A stretch of DNA of 64,000 nucleotides from Spartobacteria bacterium (GTDB lineage Bacteria; Verrucomicrobiota; Verrucomicrobiia; Chthoniobacterales; UBA10450). The position numbers and the translations under genes were made by a program. This document shows positions 8,338 to 16,592 of this stretch, piece by piece; position 1 is the stretch's first letter; every line of letters begins with the position of its first letter. The DNA lies in the NCBI GenBank assembly GCA_021325495.1, contig JAJPGZ010000007.1, positions 124,001-188,000 on the forward strand, read 5' to 3'. Below the pieces are notes generated by a model. That model saw nothing but the letters and a program-made list of their open reading frames with translations. It was not told the origin of the DNA and made no database searches.

Positions 8338-9852
8338 TCAGTACGCCTTCGCCCACACTACGCGACGCCGGCTCGGTTCGCCTGTGAAAATGCACCGGCC
8401 CGGTTCGGCGTCGCCAAATGGGACCACCCGAATCGTCACCTTGAGGTCATTTTTAATCCGCTCCTCGATCTCGCGCGAACCGTTCCAATGCGCGAGCGCA
8501 AAGCCGCCGTGGATTTCCGGTCTCTCGCGATTCTTCGGCGTGAAGAACTCGTAAAAGTCTTCCTTGTTGTCGATCTTGCGCGTGTTTTCGTCGCGAAATT
8601 TCAGGGCGCGATCGTAAAGATTTTGTTGGATCGACATCAACATCTCGGGCGCGTTCGCAACGAATTCCTGCACCGGCATGAACTGTTTTTCTTTCACCGG
8701 TTGATCGCGCCGGCCTACCGCCACGGAATTTTTTTCGAGATCGCGCGGACCAAGCTCGACCCGAATCGGCACGCCTTTTTTGATCCACTCCCAATTCTTG
8801 ACGCCGCCGCCGAGGTCGCGCTTGTCGATCTCCACTTCGATCGCAAGATCGACATATCGCTTTTCGCGCAATTGCAGCGCGAGCCGCTCGCACGCTTCCA
8901 AAACTCTCGCGCGCGTCTCTTCCTTCGTCGTGATCGGATTAATGACGATGTGCGTCGGCGCAATGCGCGGCGGCAAAATCACTCCGTCGTCGTCGCCGTG
9001 CGTCATCACCACCGTTCCGACCATGCGCGTTGTCATTCCCCAACTCGTCGTCCAACCAAATTCCTGTTTGCCTTCGCGACTTTGAAATTGGATTCCACTC
9101 GCCTTCGCAAAATTTTGTCCGAGAAAATGCGACGTGCCGGCCTGGATCGCTTTTCGGTCCTGCACCATCGCTTCGATCGTGGTCGTTTGCACCGCGCCGG
9201 GGAATTTTTCGCTCTCCGATTTTTCGCCGGAAAAAACCGGGAGCGCGCAATGATCGCGCGCGAACGTTTCGTAAACGCCGAGCATGCGTTGCGTTTCCTC
9301 ACGCGCTTCCGCTTCGGTTTCGTGAACCGTGTGTCCTTCCTGCCATAGAAATTCCGTGGTGCGCAAAAACAATCGCGGCCGCATTTCCCAGCGCACGACA
9401 TTGCACCACTGATTGAGCAAAATCGGCAGGTCGCGATACGACTGCACCCACTTCGCGTAAGTTGCTCCGATGATGGTTTCACTTGTCGGCCTAACGACCA
9501 GCGGTTCGTTCAACGGGCTGGCCGGTTTCATTTTTCCATCCGCGTCCACTTCCAGGCGCGTGTGTGTGACGATGGCGCACTCTTTCGCGAAGCCTTCGAC
9601 GTGCTCCGCTTCCTTTGCGAAATAACTCAATGGAATGAAGAGCGGGAAGTAGGCGTTGCGATGACCGGTCGCGCGAAACATCGCATCGAGTTGATGCTGC
9701 ATGTTTTCCCAAATGCCGAAACCCCATGGCCGAATCACCATGCAACCGCGCACATCGGAGGGTTCGGCCAGTTCCGCTGCCCTAACGACTTGCTGATACC
9801 ACTCGGGAAAATCCTCCGTGCGGCGCGGCGAAATGGCGGATTGGTTCGACAT
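8338..9852 (-). CDS. proS: Prolyl-tRNA synthetase, short (archaeal/eukaryote-like) type
   Basis: A class II synthetase of 504 aa that charges tRNA-Pro. It starts with RRTEDFPEWYQQVV, has the motif-2 region LRTTEFLWQEGHT, and RPTSETI within the catalytic core. It lacks the about 180-aa editing insertion of the E. coli type. The C-terminal zinc-domain-like region ends in Lys-Ala-Tyr, the terminal Tyr typical of the archaeal/eukaryote-like clade. The start at 9852 (MSNQSAIS) is well placed. An M1 pair (9879 and 9894) sits in its upstream leader. Confidence 0.95.
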   Translation of the reverse strand: MSNQSAISPRRTEDFPEWYQQVVRAAELAEPSDVRGCMVIRPWGFGIWENMQHQLDAMFRATGHRNAYFPLFIPLSYFAKEAEHVEGFAKECAIVTHTRLEVDADGKMKPASPLNEPLVVRPTSETIIGATYAKWVQSYRDLPILLNQWCNVVRWEMRPRLFLRTTEFLWQEGHTVHETEAEAREETQRMLGVYETFARDHCALPVFSGEKSESEKFPGAVQTTTIEAMVQDRKAIQAGTSHFLGQNFAKASGIQFQSREGKQEFGWTTSWGMTTRMVGTVVMTHGDDDGVILPPRIAPTHIVINPITTKEETRARVLEACERLALQLREKRYVDLAIEVEIDKRDLGGGVKNWEWIKKGVPIRVELGPRDLEKNSVAVGRRDQPVKEKQFMPVQEFVANAPEMLMSIQQNLYDRALKFRDENTRKIDNKEDFYEFFTPKNRERPEIHGGFALAHWNGSREIEERIKNDLKVTIRVVPFGDAEPGRCIFTGEPSRRRVVWAKAY

Positions 9853-9904
9853 GGCGAACCAACTAGAACCGCAATCGCAAGATCGACAACTACAAGATCG
9901 ACAA

Positions 9905-10558
9905 CTACCGCTCGCTATTCACTGCGATGAGCGCCGCGCTCTGTCCGCGCTCGGTGTAAGCGCCCGCGAAATCTGTCGTGCAAACACTGCCAAATCTCGC
10001 GTGAGGTCCGTAGGCCGCGCCCGCGAAATTGAAACTAGAATTGAAAATGTTTTTGCGATGTTTCCGCGCCGGTTGCCCGTCGTCGATGATCAACGCGATC
10101 ACGATGTCACGCGCCGTGTTCTTGCCGTAGGCGATGTTTTCGCCCCAACTCGCGCCCCACGCTCCGTAGCGACTAATTCGCGATGACGGATTGTTGCCAT
10201 GACCGAATCCACCGCCGGCTTGTTCGGCGCAATGGTCCGCTGCGCCTTTACTCATTCCGGCGGACAACGTCAGCGGCTGCATCGGCCGGGCGTGATGAAG
10301 AAATCGAATCGCGTCGTCGAGCGCGTGCACACCTTCTTTTGTGAACACGCGAGTGTGGCCGGGAAGTACGTAGCAGCGACCGTTAAAGCTCGCGCGCATA
10401 TCTTCGATGTATTGTGCGTAGGCCGCGGGATTTTCGCGGGCGAGATTCATTTCGCGAACCAGCGCAGCCGCGGAAACACCGTCGCCGTTTTTGGAAGCGG
10501 CGCAGGCGAAACTGGCGGACAAGATCGACAAGAAAAGGGGAGCGACAAGGCGGTTCAT
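9905..10558 (-). CDS. Secreted CAP-domain (SCP/PR-1-like) protein
   Basis: The ATG at 10558 opens a signal peptide (MNRLVAPLFLSILSASFACAA) and is preferred over an upstream ATG at 10612 that lies within an M1 copy. The mature part carries the CAP fold: LVREMNLARENPAAYAQY, LTLSAGMSKGAADHCAEQ, and WGASWGENIAYG with the conserved His/Glu region (GFGHGNNPSSR). Bacterial CAP proteins are extracellular and of varied or unknown function. It is divergent from rplM and lies 52 bp upstream of proS on the same strand. Confidence 0.88.
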   Translation of the reverse strand: MNRLVAPLFLSILSASFACAASKNGDGVSAAALVREMNLARENPAAYAQYIEDMRASFNGRCYVLPGHTRVFTKEGVHALDDAIRFLHHARPMQPLTLSAGMSKGAADHCAEQAGGGFGHGNNPSSRISRYGAWGASWGENIAYGKNTARDIVIALIIDDGQPARKHRKNIFNSSFNFAGAAYGPHARFGSVCTTDFAGAYTERGQSAALIAVNSER

Positions 10559-10632
10559 TATAATTACTAGAAAGCACGGCTGATGCCACTTTGTTGCCCA
10601 CAAGATCGACAATCACTCGCGCTGATCGGCGG

Positions 10633-10661
10633 TTGACACTCCGCTGCTCTTCCGTAGCTTG
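10633..10661 (+). promoter_or_regulatory. Possible sigma70-type promoter of rplM-rpsI
   Basis: A perfect TTGACA hexamer at 10633 is followed, after 16 bp, by TAGCTT, a weak -10 match. This would place the transcription start about 15 bp before the rplM ATG at 10683. It lies in the divergent gap between the CAP-protein gene and rplM. The prediction is by eye only. Confidence 0.4.
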
Positions 10662-10682
10662 GCTGCCCTTTTCCCGCTGGAG

Positions 10683-11114
10683 ATGAAAACCTTTTCCGCT
10701 AAAGCCAACGAAGTTGACCGCAAATGGTGGCTCATTGACGCCAAGAACCAGGTGCTCGGTCGCGTCGCGGTCAAAGCGGCGAATCTTCTCCGCGGAAAAG
10801 AGAAAACCATCTTCACTCCGCACGTCGATACCGGCGACTTCGTCATCGTGATTAACGCCGACAAAGTGCTACTCACCGGCAAAAAAGAGACCAACAAAAC
10901 CTACATGAGCTTTTCCGGTTTCGTCGGCGGTCACAAATCCGAGAACGTGCGCGCGCGGCGTGAGCGTCATCCCGAATTGCTGGTCGAACGCGCGGTGCGC
11001 GGAATGATTCCGCACAATCGTCTCGGCCGCGACGTTTATCGCAAGCTCAAGGTTTACAAAGGCGACGCGCATCCGCATACCGCGCAACAACCGGAACCGG
11101 TCAAACTTTCCTAA
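10683..11114 (+). CDS. rplM: 50S ribosomal protein L13
   Basis: The ATG at 10683 gives the standard L13 N-terminus (MKTFSAKANEVDRKWWLIDA) and 143 aa, the family length. The further signatures are NQVLGRVAVKAANLLRGK, GDFVIVINADKV, and ERAVRGMIPHNRLGRD near the C-terminus. The stop codon TAA is part of an M2 copy (CCTAACGA at 11110). It forms the classical rplM-rpsI operon, with rpsI starting 10 bp downstream. Confidence 0.98.
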   Translation: MKTFSAKANEVDRKWWLIDAKNQVLGRVAVKAANLLRGKEKTIFTPHVDTGDFVIVINADKVLLTGKKETNKTYMSFSGFVGGHKSENVRARRERHPELLVERAVRGMIPHNRLGRDVYRKLKVYKGDAHPHTAQQPEPVKLS

Positions 11115-11124
11115 CGAACGCATT

Positions 11125-11520
11125 ATGCCAACAACTGACGAATTCATCGCCACTGGCCGCCGCAAAACTTCGGTCGCGCGCATTCGCATGACACCGGGCA
11201 GCGGCAAAATCGAGGTGAATGGCCGCAGTTTCGAAGATTACTTTCCGACAGCGCCTTTGCAGAACACGGTGCTGCAACCGTTGCAGACCGCGAAAGTCGT
11301 TAACAATTACGACTTGTCGATCAACGCCACGGGCGGCGGCGCCACCGGCCAGGCCGGCGCGGCCCGGCTCGCGATCGCGCGGGCGCTTTTGCAGACAGAC
11401 GGCGAACTGCGCGCAGCGCTCAAGAGCGAAGGATTACTCCGACGCGATCCGCGCATGAAAGAGCGCAAGAAATCAGGGCAGCCCGGCGCGCGAAAACGTT
11501 TCCAATTCTCGAAACGCTAA
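11125..11520 (+). CDS. rpsI: 30S ribosomal protein S9
   Basis: A 131-aa S9 with the N-terminal FIATGRRKTSVARIRMTPGSG, the GGGATGQAGAARLAIARAL core and the Lys/Arg-rich C-terminal tail ending RKRFQFSKR, which reaches the P-site tRNA. It is the second gene of the rplM-rpsI operon. No M1 copy lies in either gene. Confidence 0.98.
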   Translation: MPTTDEFIATGRRKTSVARIRMTPGSGKIEVNGRSFEDYFPTAPLQNTVLQPLQTAKVVNNYDLSINATGGGATGQAGAARLAIARALLQTDGELRAALKSEGLLRRDPRMKERKKSGQPGARKRFQFSKR

Positions 11521-11528
11521 TCGCGAAG

Positions 11529-12266
11529 TTACTTCGGCTTCGGTGGCGCTGATGGCGCCGGCGCGGCCGACGGTCGTGCGAGTAATGGCGGCGCTCCTGG
11601 CGCAGAAGAAGATGTCGATCTTGCACCAGCGTCGGGGGAAGGCGGCGCCGGTTCCTTCGGTGTCAGCTCGCGCAATTGTCGCATCGCTTCGCTCGCCCAA
11701 CGGCTGTCGCTGTGCTCCGTCAAAATCTTCTCGCAAACTTCGCGCGCTTTATCGTTTTGATTTTTCGCTCTGAGCAAACGCACCTGCGAAATCATCGCAT
11801 ACGGAGCCTCATAATTTTGCGCCGACCCATTGGCGACCTGCTGATAGATCGACAGTGCTTCATCGATCCGGCCTAACGACTCATCGTTCGCCGCCATCGC
11901 TACCCTCGCCGCCGGCACGAGCTCGTGTTTCGGATGCTTCCGCACGAATTCATCCAGCGTCTGATTCGATTCGGCAAACTTCTTTTCGTTTCGTTGCGCC
12001 TGGCCTAACAGCAAATATGCCGACGCTCCCGCCGGTGCGCTCGGATATTGGGCGATGACCTGTTGATAATCGGCCGGCGCTTTCGCCTTCGCCAGCAGCG
12101 CGGCCGCGGCCGAATCCCTCCGCGCGGTGTAAAAACGGTAACCGGCGTAACCGATGGAGGCGACGATCGCGAGCAGTACGAGCGCGAGGATTTCCTTGTG
12201 GTATTTGAACCAGAAAACCTGCGCGTCGACTTTGGGTTCGCGAGCGGGTGGCGTGGCAGTAGGCAT
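11529..12266 (-). CDS. TPR-containing membrane-anchored protein (YfgM-like)
   Basis: A 245-aa protein with a short cytosolic N-terminus, one transmembrane helix at about residues 29-47 (ILALVLLAIVASIGYAGY), then tetratricopeptide-type repeats (ADYQQVIAQYPSAPAGASA, RNEKKFAESNQTLDEFV, GRIDEALSIYQQVA, NDKAREVCEKIL). It ends in a Pro/Ala/Ser-rich tail. The layout resembles YfgM and Tol-Pal-associated TPR proteins of the periplasmic face. Part of the low-complexity tail is encoded over an M1 copy (11613). It is convergent with rpsI. Confidence 0.75.
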   Translation of the reverse strand: MPTATPPAREPKVDAQVFWFKYHKEILALVLLAIVASIGYAGYRFYTARRDSAAAALLAKAKAPADYQQVIAQYPSAPAGASAYLLLGQAQRNEKKFAESNQTLDEFVRKHPKHELVPAARVAMAANDESLGRIDEALSIYQQVANGSAQNYEAPYAMISQVRLLRAKNQNDKAREVCEKILTEHSDSRWASEAMRQLRELTPKEPAPPSPDAGARSTSSSAPGAPPLLARPSAAPAPSAPPKPK

Positions 12267-12337
12267 AAATGCGATTGTCGATCTTGCGCGGGTCGTTTAT
12301 TGCCACGCGAACCTAACGTGCGCAAGCGCGAGACGAC

Positions 12338-12931
12338 TTATCGCGCGGCCCGCGGTAATTTTAATTTCGTCGACGGCTTTACGTCCGCTTTCAAGTAATT
12401 CTTCATCAACTTCAACGCGTCCCGATTTTCCTTCGTGGTGTTGGAGACGGTGCAATCGGACGGCACGATCAATTTGTAATCGCGCATGTAAGCGTCGTTT
12501 GCGGTGAAGAGCACACAGTAATTCCCGGCGATGCCAGTAATGATGAGCCGTTCCGCGCCGAAATAACGCAACAACGTCTCGAGCGTGGAAGAAAAAAATC
12601 CCGAATGCTTCGGCTTGAGCACGAAGTAATCATCCTTCTCCGGCCGCAAAAGATCGACAATCTCTCGCGCCTTCCCTTTGCCGGCGTGTTCGACTAACGA
12701 CCGCAAGTCCGAGCGCCAGCGGCCGAAGTTGTCGTTCACGTAAACGCACGGAATCCCCGCGCGTTTCGCTCGCGCCTTCAACTTCGCAATCTTGCGCGCC
12801 ATCGCCGGCGCATATCGCATCAATTGCTTTGCTTCCGGAAAATCGAGATCGTTGATGACGTCGACGATCAACAACGCCGTCGTGGATTTGTCCGGCGCGC
12901 TGCCGTGCAAATCAGAATTCTTCGCCGGCAT
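12338..12931 (-). CDS. Isochorismatase-family cysteine hydrolase
   Basis: A 197-aa protein with the triad expected of the family: Asp24 (LLIVDVINDL), a Lys near residue 108 (KPKHSGF) and Cys139 (ITGIAGNYCVLFTANDA). Members hydrolyse small amides or isochorismate (nicotinamidase-like). The exact substrate is not readable here. The C-terminal part is a short basic tail (TKLKLPRAAR). An M1 copy at 12650 encodes the REIVDLLRPE segment and another lies just upstream of the start codon (12937). Confidence 0.85.
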   Translation of the reverse strand: MPAKNSDLHGSAPDKSTTALLIVDVINDLDFPEAKQLMRYAPAMARKIAKLKARAKRAGIPCVYVNDNFGRWRSDLRSLVEHAGKGKAREIVDLLRPEKDDYFVLKPKHSGFFSSTLETLLRYFGAERLIITGIAGNYCVLFTANDAYMRDYKLIVPSDCTVSNTTKENRDALKLMKNYLKADVKPSTKLKLPRAAR

Positions 12932-12951
12932 CGCGCAAGATCGACAATCGA

Positions 12952-13194
12952 CTAGCGGCGCTTCTTTTTCGCGCGGCCACCTTTGCGTCCGCCTTTGCGC
13001 GAACTTGCCTTGCTCGATTTCTTCCCGCGACCACTGCCGCTTTTCTTTCCGCCCTTGTCGGATTTGTTAACGGTCGCCCACGCGCGCGCCTTCGCCGTTT
13101 TCTTCGAGACGCCGCGCTTTTCGTAGCCTTCTTCGATGTGTTCCGCTTTTCGTTTCTGTTTCGATGTGTATTTCTTTTTGCTTCCTCTTGCCAT
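12952..13194 (-). CDS. Small, highly basic conserved protein (80 aa)
   Basis: It begins MARGSKKKYTSKQKRKAEHI and continues with EEGYEKRGVSKKTAKARAWATVNK, a block I recognise from many small bacterial proteins of unknown function. A Gly/Lys/Ser/Arg-rich tail ends in KKKRR. The composition suggests binding of nucleic acid, but this is inference. It lies between the hydrolase gene and the divergent DUF421 gene, with M1 copies on both flanks (12937 and 13256). Confidence 0.75.
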   Translation of the reverse strand: MARGSKKKYTSKQKRKAEHIEEGYEKRGVSKKTAKARAWATVNKSDKGGKKSGSGRGKKSSKASSRKGGRKGGRAKKKRR

Positions 13195-13305
13195 AGTGAT
13201 ACTCCCAATCAGTTAACGCATCCGGCGGCTTTTTTGGATTTGTTCGATCGCCCGCAAGATCGACATACACTCGCCACCCGTTTCTCCGGCGATAGAATTG
13301 CGGAT

Positions 13306-13821
13306 ATGAATGCGATTCAGGATTTCTTCCACATGGTGCTCGGGCCGGATGGTCAGCCGAAAGATCTGACGCTGCTCCAAATGTCCTTGCGCGGTTTCCT
13401 CATTTTCATTATCGGCCTCACGTTGGTTCGCATCGGCGACCGGCGATCGCTCTCCGAGAAAACCGGCTTTGACACTTTGTTTCTCGTGCTCGTCGCCGCG
13501 GTCCTCGCACGTGCGATTAACGGCAGCGCGCCGTTCCTCACTTCAACCGGCGCCGGCATCGCACTCATGCTTATCCATCGCCTTTTTGCCTACGCTGCCT
13601 ATCGCTCGCACGCCTTTGGCAAACTAATCAAAGGTGAAGCGGTAACACTGGTTCGCGACGGCCAGGTCGATTGGAAGGCGATGCAACGACATCTCGTTTC
13701 GAAACACGACCTCGAAGAAGATTTGCGGCTCGATGCGAGAGTCGAAGATTTGGAAAAGATTCGCGTCGCGCGACTCGAGCGCAGTGGCGACATAAGTTTC
13801 ATCAAAAAAGAGGAATCGTAA
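13306..13821 (+). CDS. DUF421/YetF-like membrane protein
   Basis: From the ATG at 13306 the product is 171 aa. Three hydrophobic helices come first (GFLIFIIGLTLVRIGDRR, FDTLFLVLVAAVLARAINGS, AGIALMLIHRLFAYAAY), then a short cytosolic domain (KGEAVTLVRDGQVDWKAMQRH) that matches the YetF C-terminal domain. The conserved RIGDRRSLSEKTGFD stretch is typical. The function in the family is not established. The stop codon TAA overlaps an M1 copy (13820-13829). Confidence 0.82.
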   Translation: MNAIQDFFHMVLGPDGQPKDLTLLQMSLRGFLIFIIGLTLVRIGDRRSLSEKTGFDTLFLVLVAAVLARAINGSAPFLTSTGAGIALMLIHRLFAYAAYRSHAFGKLIKGEAVTLVRDGQVDWKAMQRHLVSKHDLEEDLRLDARVEDLEKIRVARLERSGDISFIKKEES

Positions 13822-13857
13822 GATCGACATGTGCATTTGCCGTCCGAGATTCGGCTG

Positions 13858-14931
13858 ATGCAGCAGCACGATAAACTCTTCACCCCCGGTCCCGTCGAAG
13901 TCTCGGCCAAGACATTGGCCGCGTTTGCGCGCCCGATGATCGGACATCGCGGCGAAGATTTTAAAAATCTCTACCGCGACATTCATCCGAAGTTGCAAAC
14001 GCTCTTCGGCACCAAGCAGCCGGTCTTTCTTTCAACTTCGTCGGCGTGGGGCGTGATGGAGGGGGCGATTCGTAACGTCGTTAGGCAAAATGTGCTCTGC
14101 TGCATGTGCGGCGCATTTTCGGACAAATGGCTCGATGTCGCGCGACGCTGCGGGAAAAATGCCGAGCCGCTTCAAGTCGAATGGGGAAAACATATCGACG
14201 CGAAAGATGTCGATCTTGCGTTGTCGTCGGGAAAGTTCGACGCCGTCACGCTCATTCATAACGAGACTTCGACCGGCGTGATGAATCCGTTGCCAGAAAT
14301 CTGCGCAACGCTGGCGAAATATCCCGACGTCGCACTCATCCTCGACACCGTCTCTTCGTTCAGTGCGGTCAAGATCGACATGGACGAACTCGGCATCGAC
14401 GTCATGCTCACCGGCTCGCAAAAGGCGCTCGCCCTTCCGCCCGGTTTTTCACTGTTCAGTGTTTCCGAAAAGGCATTCGCGCGCGCGGAAAAGATCGACA
14501 ATCGCGGCTATTACTTCGATTTTCTCGAATTCAAAAAGCAGCAGGCGAATTGGATGACGCCGACGACGCCGAGCATCGGTCACATTTACGCGTTGCAATC
14601 GAAGCTCGAGGAAATCTTCGAAGAAGGAATCGACGCGCGCTTAGATCGACATGAAAAAACGAACGCGCTCGTGCACGATTGGGTTCGCAGCCGCGGCTTC
14701 GATTTTTTCGCCGAGGAAGGATTCCGCTCGAAGACGCTCACGTGCGTGAAAAACAATCGCGGCATCGACGTTGTCGATCTTGTCAAACGTCTCCGTGAAC
14801 GTCATCACATCGTCATCGATCCCGGCTACGGCAAACTTAAAGGCAAAACATTTCGCCTCTCGAACATGGGTGACGAGACCGAAGAAACCGTTTCGCATTT
14901 GCTCGCCTGCTTGGATGACGTTTTGAAATAA
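13858..14931 (+). CDS. Class V aminotransferase (alanine-glyoxylate/serine-pyruvate type)
   Basis: A PLP-dependent enzyme of about 357 aa. DKLFTPGPVEVS, RPMIGHRGEDF and STSSAWGVMEGA form the N-terminal part. HNETSTGVMNPL, LDTVSSFSAVKIDMDELGID and the Schiff-base lysine in TGSQKALALPPG form the active site. This is the alanine-glyoxylate or serine-pyruvate aminotransferase group; the phosphoserine aminotransferase role is an alternative. I chose the ATG at 13858; a GTG at 13831 would add nine residues. Four M1 copies lie inside the gene, coding for DVDL, KID, KID and VDL. Confidence 0.87.
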   Translation: MQQHDKLFTPGPVEVSAKTLAAFARPMIGHRGEDFKNLYRDIHPKLQTLFGTKQPVFLSTSSAWGVMEGAIRNVVRQNVLCCMCGAFSDKWLDVARRCGKNAEPLQVEWGKHIDAKDVDLALSSGKFDAVTLIHNETSTGVMNPLPEICATLAKYPDVALILDTVSSFSAVKIDMDELGIDVMLTGSQKALALPPGFSLFSVSEKAFARAEKIDNRGYYFDFLEFKKQQANWMTPTTPSIGHIYALQSKLEEIFEEGIDARLDRHEKTNALVHDWVRSRGFDFFAEEGFRSKTLTCVKNNRGIDVVDLVKRLRERHHIVIDPGYGKLKGKTFRLSNMGDETEETVSHLLACLDDVLK

Positions 14932-14970
14932 AAAAGCGAAGGGCGCCTTCGTTTCCGAAAGCGCCCTTCA
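14929..14970 (-). terminator. Rho-independent terminator of rnpB (possibly bidirectional)
   Basis: The arms GAAGGGCGCCTTCG and CGAAAGCGCCCTTC pair around a short loop. On the minus strand the hairpin is followed by a run of six T residues. It lies between the 3' ends of rnpB and the convergent aminotransferase gene and could serve both. Confidence 0.8.
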
Positions 14971-14975
14971 TATTT

Positions 14976-15382
14976 GATGGCGGTAAGCCGAATTCTGTCG
15001 TGGACGATCATTTATCTCAGCTCCGCTTTCGCGGAACCGCCCGACCCCGCCGAGGCGGGGCCGTGGTGCGACGATACCCGAGGCCTAACGAGCCGGCTGC
15101 CCGGCCTCTGTTTTGTCTTGCACCGCATGGGGTTTTTCCTGCCTCGCGAATCACTCCGCGAGCGGTGAGCTCTTACCTCGCCTTTTCACCCTTACCGGTT
15201 CGGGAAGCTGGCAGCTTCCCTACAGTTTCCTGTCAAAGAACCGGCGGTATTGTCTCTGTGACACTTTCCGTCAGCGCCCGCTTACGCGAACGCCGCCTCC
15301 GTATTCTACGGAGCATGCCGCCGTATGGTGTTCGGACTTTCCTCCAATGAGCCTAACGACTCATCAGCGATCGTCTGCCATC
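14976..15382 (-). ncRNA. rnpB: RNase P RNA (bacterial class A)
   Basis: Read on the minus strand, the conserved 5' core GGAGGAAAGTCCG (complement of 15331-15343) and the 3' core ACAGAATTCGGCTTA (complement of about 14984-14998) are both present, about 350 nt apart. Terminal P1 arms (GATGGC and GCCATC) bound the molecule at 15382 and 14976, giving about 407 nt. RNase P RNA matures the 5' ends of tRNAs. Two exact copies of the M2 motif fall in peripheral stem-loops (15084 and 15352), so the motif is not tied to coding. A T-tract hairpin follows at the 3' end. Confidence 0.93.
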
Positions 15383-15391
15383 ACGCCCAGC

Positions 15392-16045
15392 TTACGCGAT
15401 GTCGATCTTGCGCGCAATCGGCTCGCGCGGGTTCCAATTGAGCACCGCGAAGATGAGATGATAAACGCCAAAGGTCACACCCATGAGCGTGATCGGCGCG
15501 TTGTTGGTGCCGGCGTCGATGAAATCAGCGAGGAGCGGGATGCTGAGCGCCGATAACAAAAAGAACCAGCCGAGCATGCGAATGGAACGCGGCGCAAACC
15601 ATCGGGTCGCCAGGCAAATCAATCCGTAAAACGCGATCCAGATGCTCACGAGTTCGAGTTCGACCGCGCCGAGATAACCGGTCGCCAAAAACCAACCGGT
15701 GAACGCAGCCGGAATGAGACCGAGCGGGGCGATCGTGCTGAGCACGAGTTTGGTGCGGTCGGAGGGAAAAATATCGGCGTTATCGCGCGCCGCCCGCCAC
15801 AAAAAGAAAGCGGCCGCGATCGCGGTAATAATGAAGATGTCGATCCAGGCGAAGGCGAATTCGCGCGGACGAATGGTTCGTCCGATTAAATGGAAGAGCT
15901 CGTCATTGACGTAGATCAGGATCGCGGTCAGGAGCGACAACGCTCCGGCGATGAGGGCGACGCGCGCGAAAACCGCGCGATAAATTTCGCGGCGCTCCAG
16001 AATGCCGGAGATGAGGTGGAGTTTTTCTTCGACGGTGGTCACCAT
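15392..16045 (-). CDS. Hypothetical multi-pass membrane protein (217 aa)
   Basis: The ATG at 16045 starts MVTTVEEKLHLISGILERRE and avoids a 75-residue upstream extension that has no protein-like character. About six hydrophobic segments follow (VALIAGALSLLTAILIYV, IDIFIITAIAAAFFLW, LVLSTIAPLGLIPAAFTGWF, VSIWIAFYGLICLAT, MLGWFFLLSALSIPLL, TLMGVTFGVYHLIFAVL). I do not recognise a named family. It lies just 5' of rnpB on the same strand and is divergent from the peroxiredoxin gene. M1 lies at its 3' end (KIDIA) and two copies lie in the divergent promoter gap (16051, 16078). Confidence 0.8.
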   Translation of the reverse strand: MVTTVEEKLHLISGILERREIYRAVFARVALIAGALSLLTAILIYVNDELFHLIGRTIRPREFAFAWIDIFIITAIAAAFFLWRAARDNADIFPSDRTKLVLSTIAPLGLIPAAFTGWFLATGYLGAVELELVSIWIAFYGLICLATRWFAPRSIRMLGWFFLLSALSIPLLADFIDAGTNNAPITLMGVTFGVYHLIFAVLNWNPREPIARKIDIA

Positions 16046-16100
16046 GCGATTGTCGATCTTCGTTTTGACCGCGTAGATGTCGATCTTATACTGAATTCTT

Positions 16101-16592
16101 ATGCTCGCTGTCGGAACGAAAGCACCAGATTTTTCTCTCGCTTGCAAGACGGCCGACGGGCCGAAGCAGGTCAAACTCAGCGACAACTTCGGAAAGAAGA
16201 ACACGCTATTGTTATTTTTCCCGATGGCGTTCACCGGCACGTGCACAATGGAAATGTGCGGGATTAGCAACGATCTCGCGGCCTACAGTTCGCTCAACGC
16301 CGAAGTTTTCGGAATTAGCGGCGATAATCCGTTCGCGCAGGAAGCGTGGGCGCAGAAGGAAAAAATCACCGCGCCGTTGCTGAGCGATTACGAGCACAAA
16401 GTCGCGCAGGCTTACTGCGTGGCCTACGATTCGTTTCTGCCGCAGATGAATCTCGGAATGGGCGGCGTGCCGAAACGCGCGGTGTTCATCGTAGATCGAC
16501 AAGGCGTCATCCAATACGCGGAGTGCGACGATGACGCGCGCGCCTTGCCGAACTTCGACAAGGTGAAAACGAAACTGGCGGAGTTGAAATGA
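16101..16592 (+). CDS. Peroxiredoxin (AhpC/TSA family, AhpE/BCP-like)
   Basis: A thiol peroxidase of 163 aa. The motif PMAFTGTC gives the peroxidatic Cys48 in the PxxxTxxC signature, with a possible resolving Cys53 five residues later. The N-terminal [17 protein letters not shown] and the region [19 protein letters not shown] are also family features. It detoxifies peroxides in the cytoplasm. Its stop codon overlaps the start of the aconitase gene (ATGA), so expression of the peroxide-sensitive iron-sulfur enzyme is coupled to a peroxidase. Confidence 0.92.
   Translation: MLAVGTKAPDFSLACKTADGPKQVKLSDNFGKKNTLLLFFPMAFTGTCTMEMCGISNDLAAYSSLNAEVFGISGDNPFAQEAWAQKEKITAPLLSDYEHKVAQAYCVAYDSFLPQMNLGMGGVPKRAVFIVDRQGVIQYAECDDDARALPNFDKVKTKLAELK

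Noticed and set aside
8329-9348. 339-aa plus-strand ORF opposite proS
   Set aside because: It is fully antisense to a complete prolyl-tRNA synthetase and has no motif of its own.
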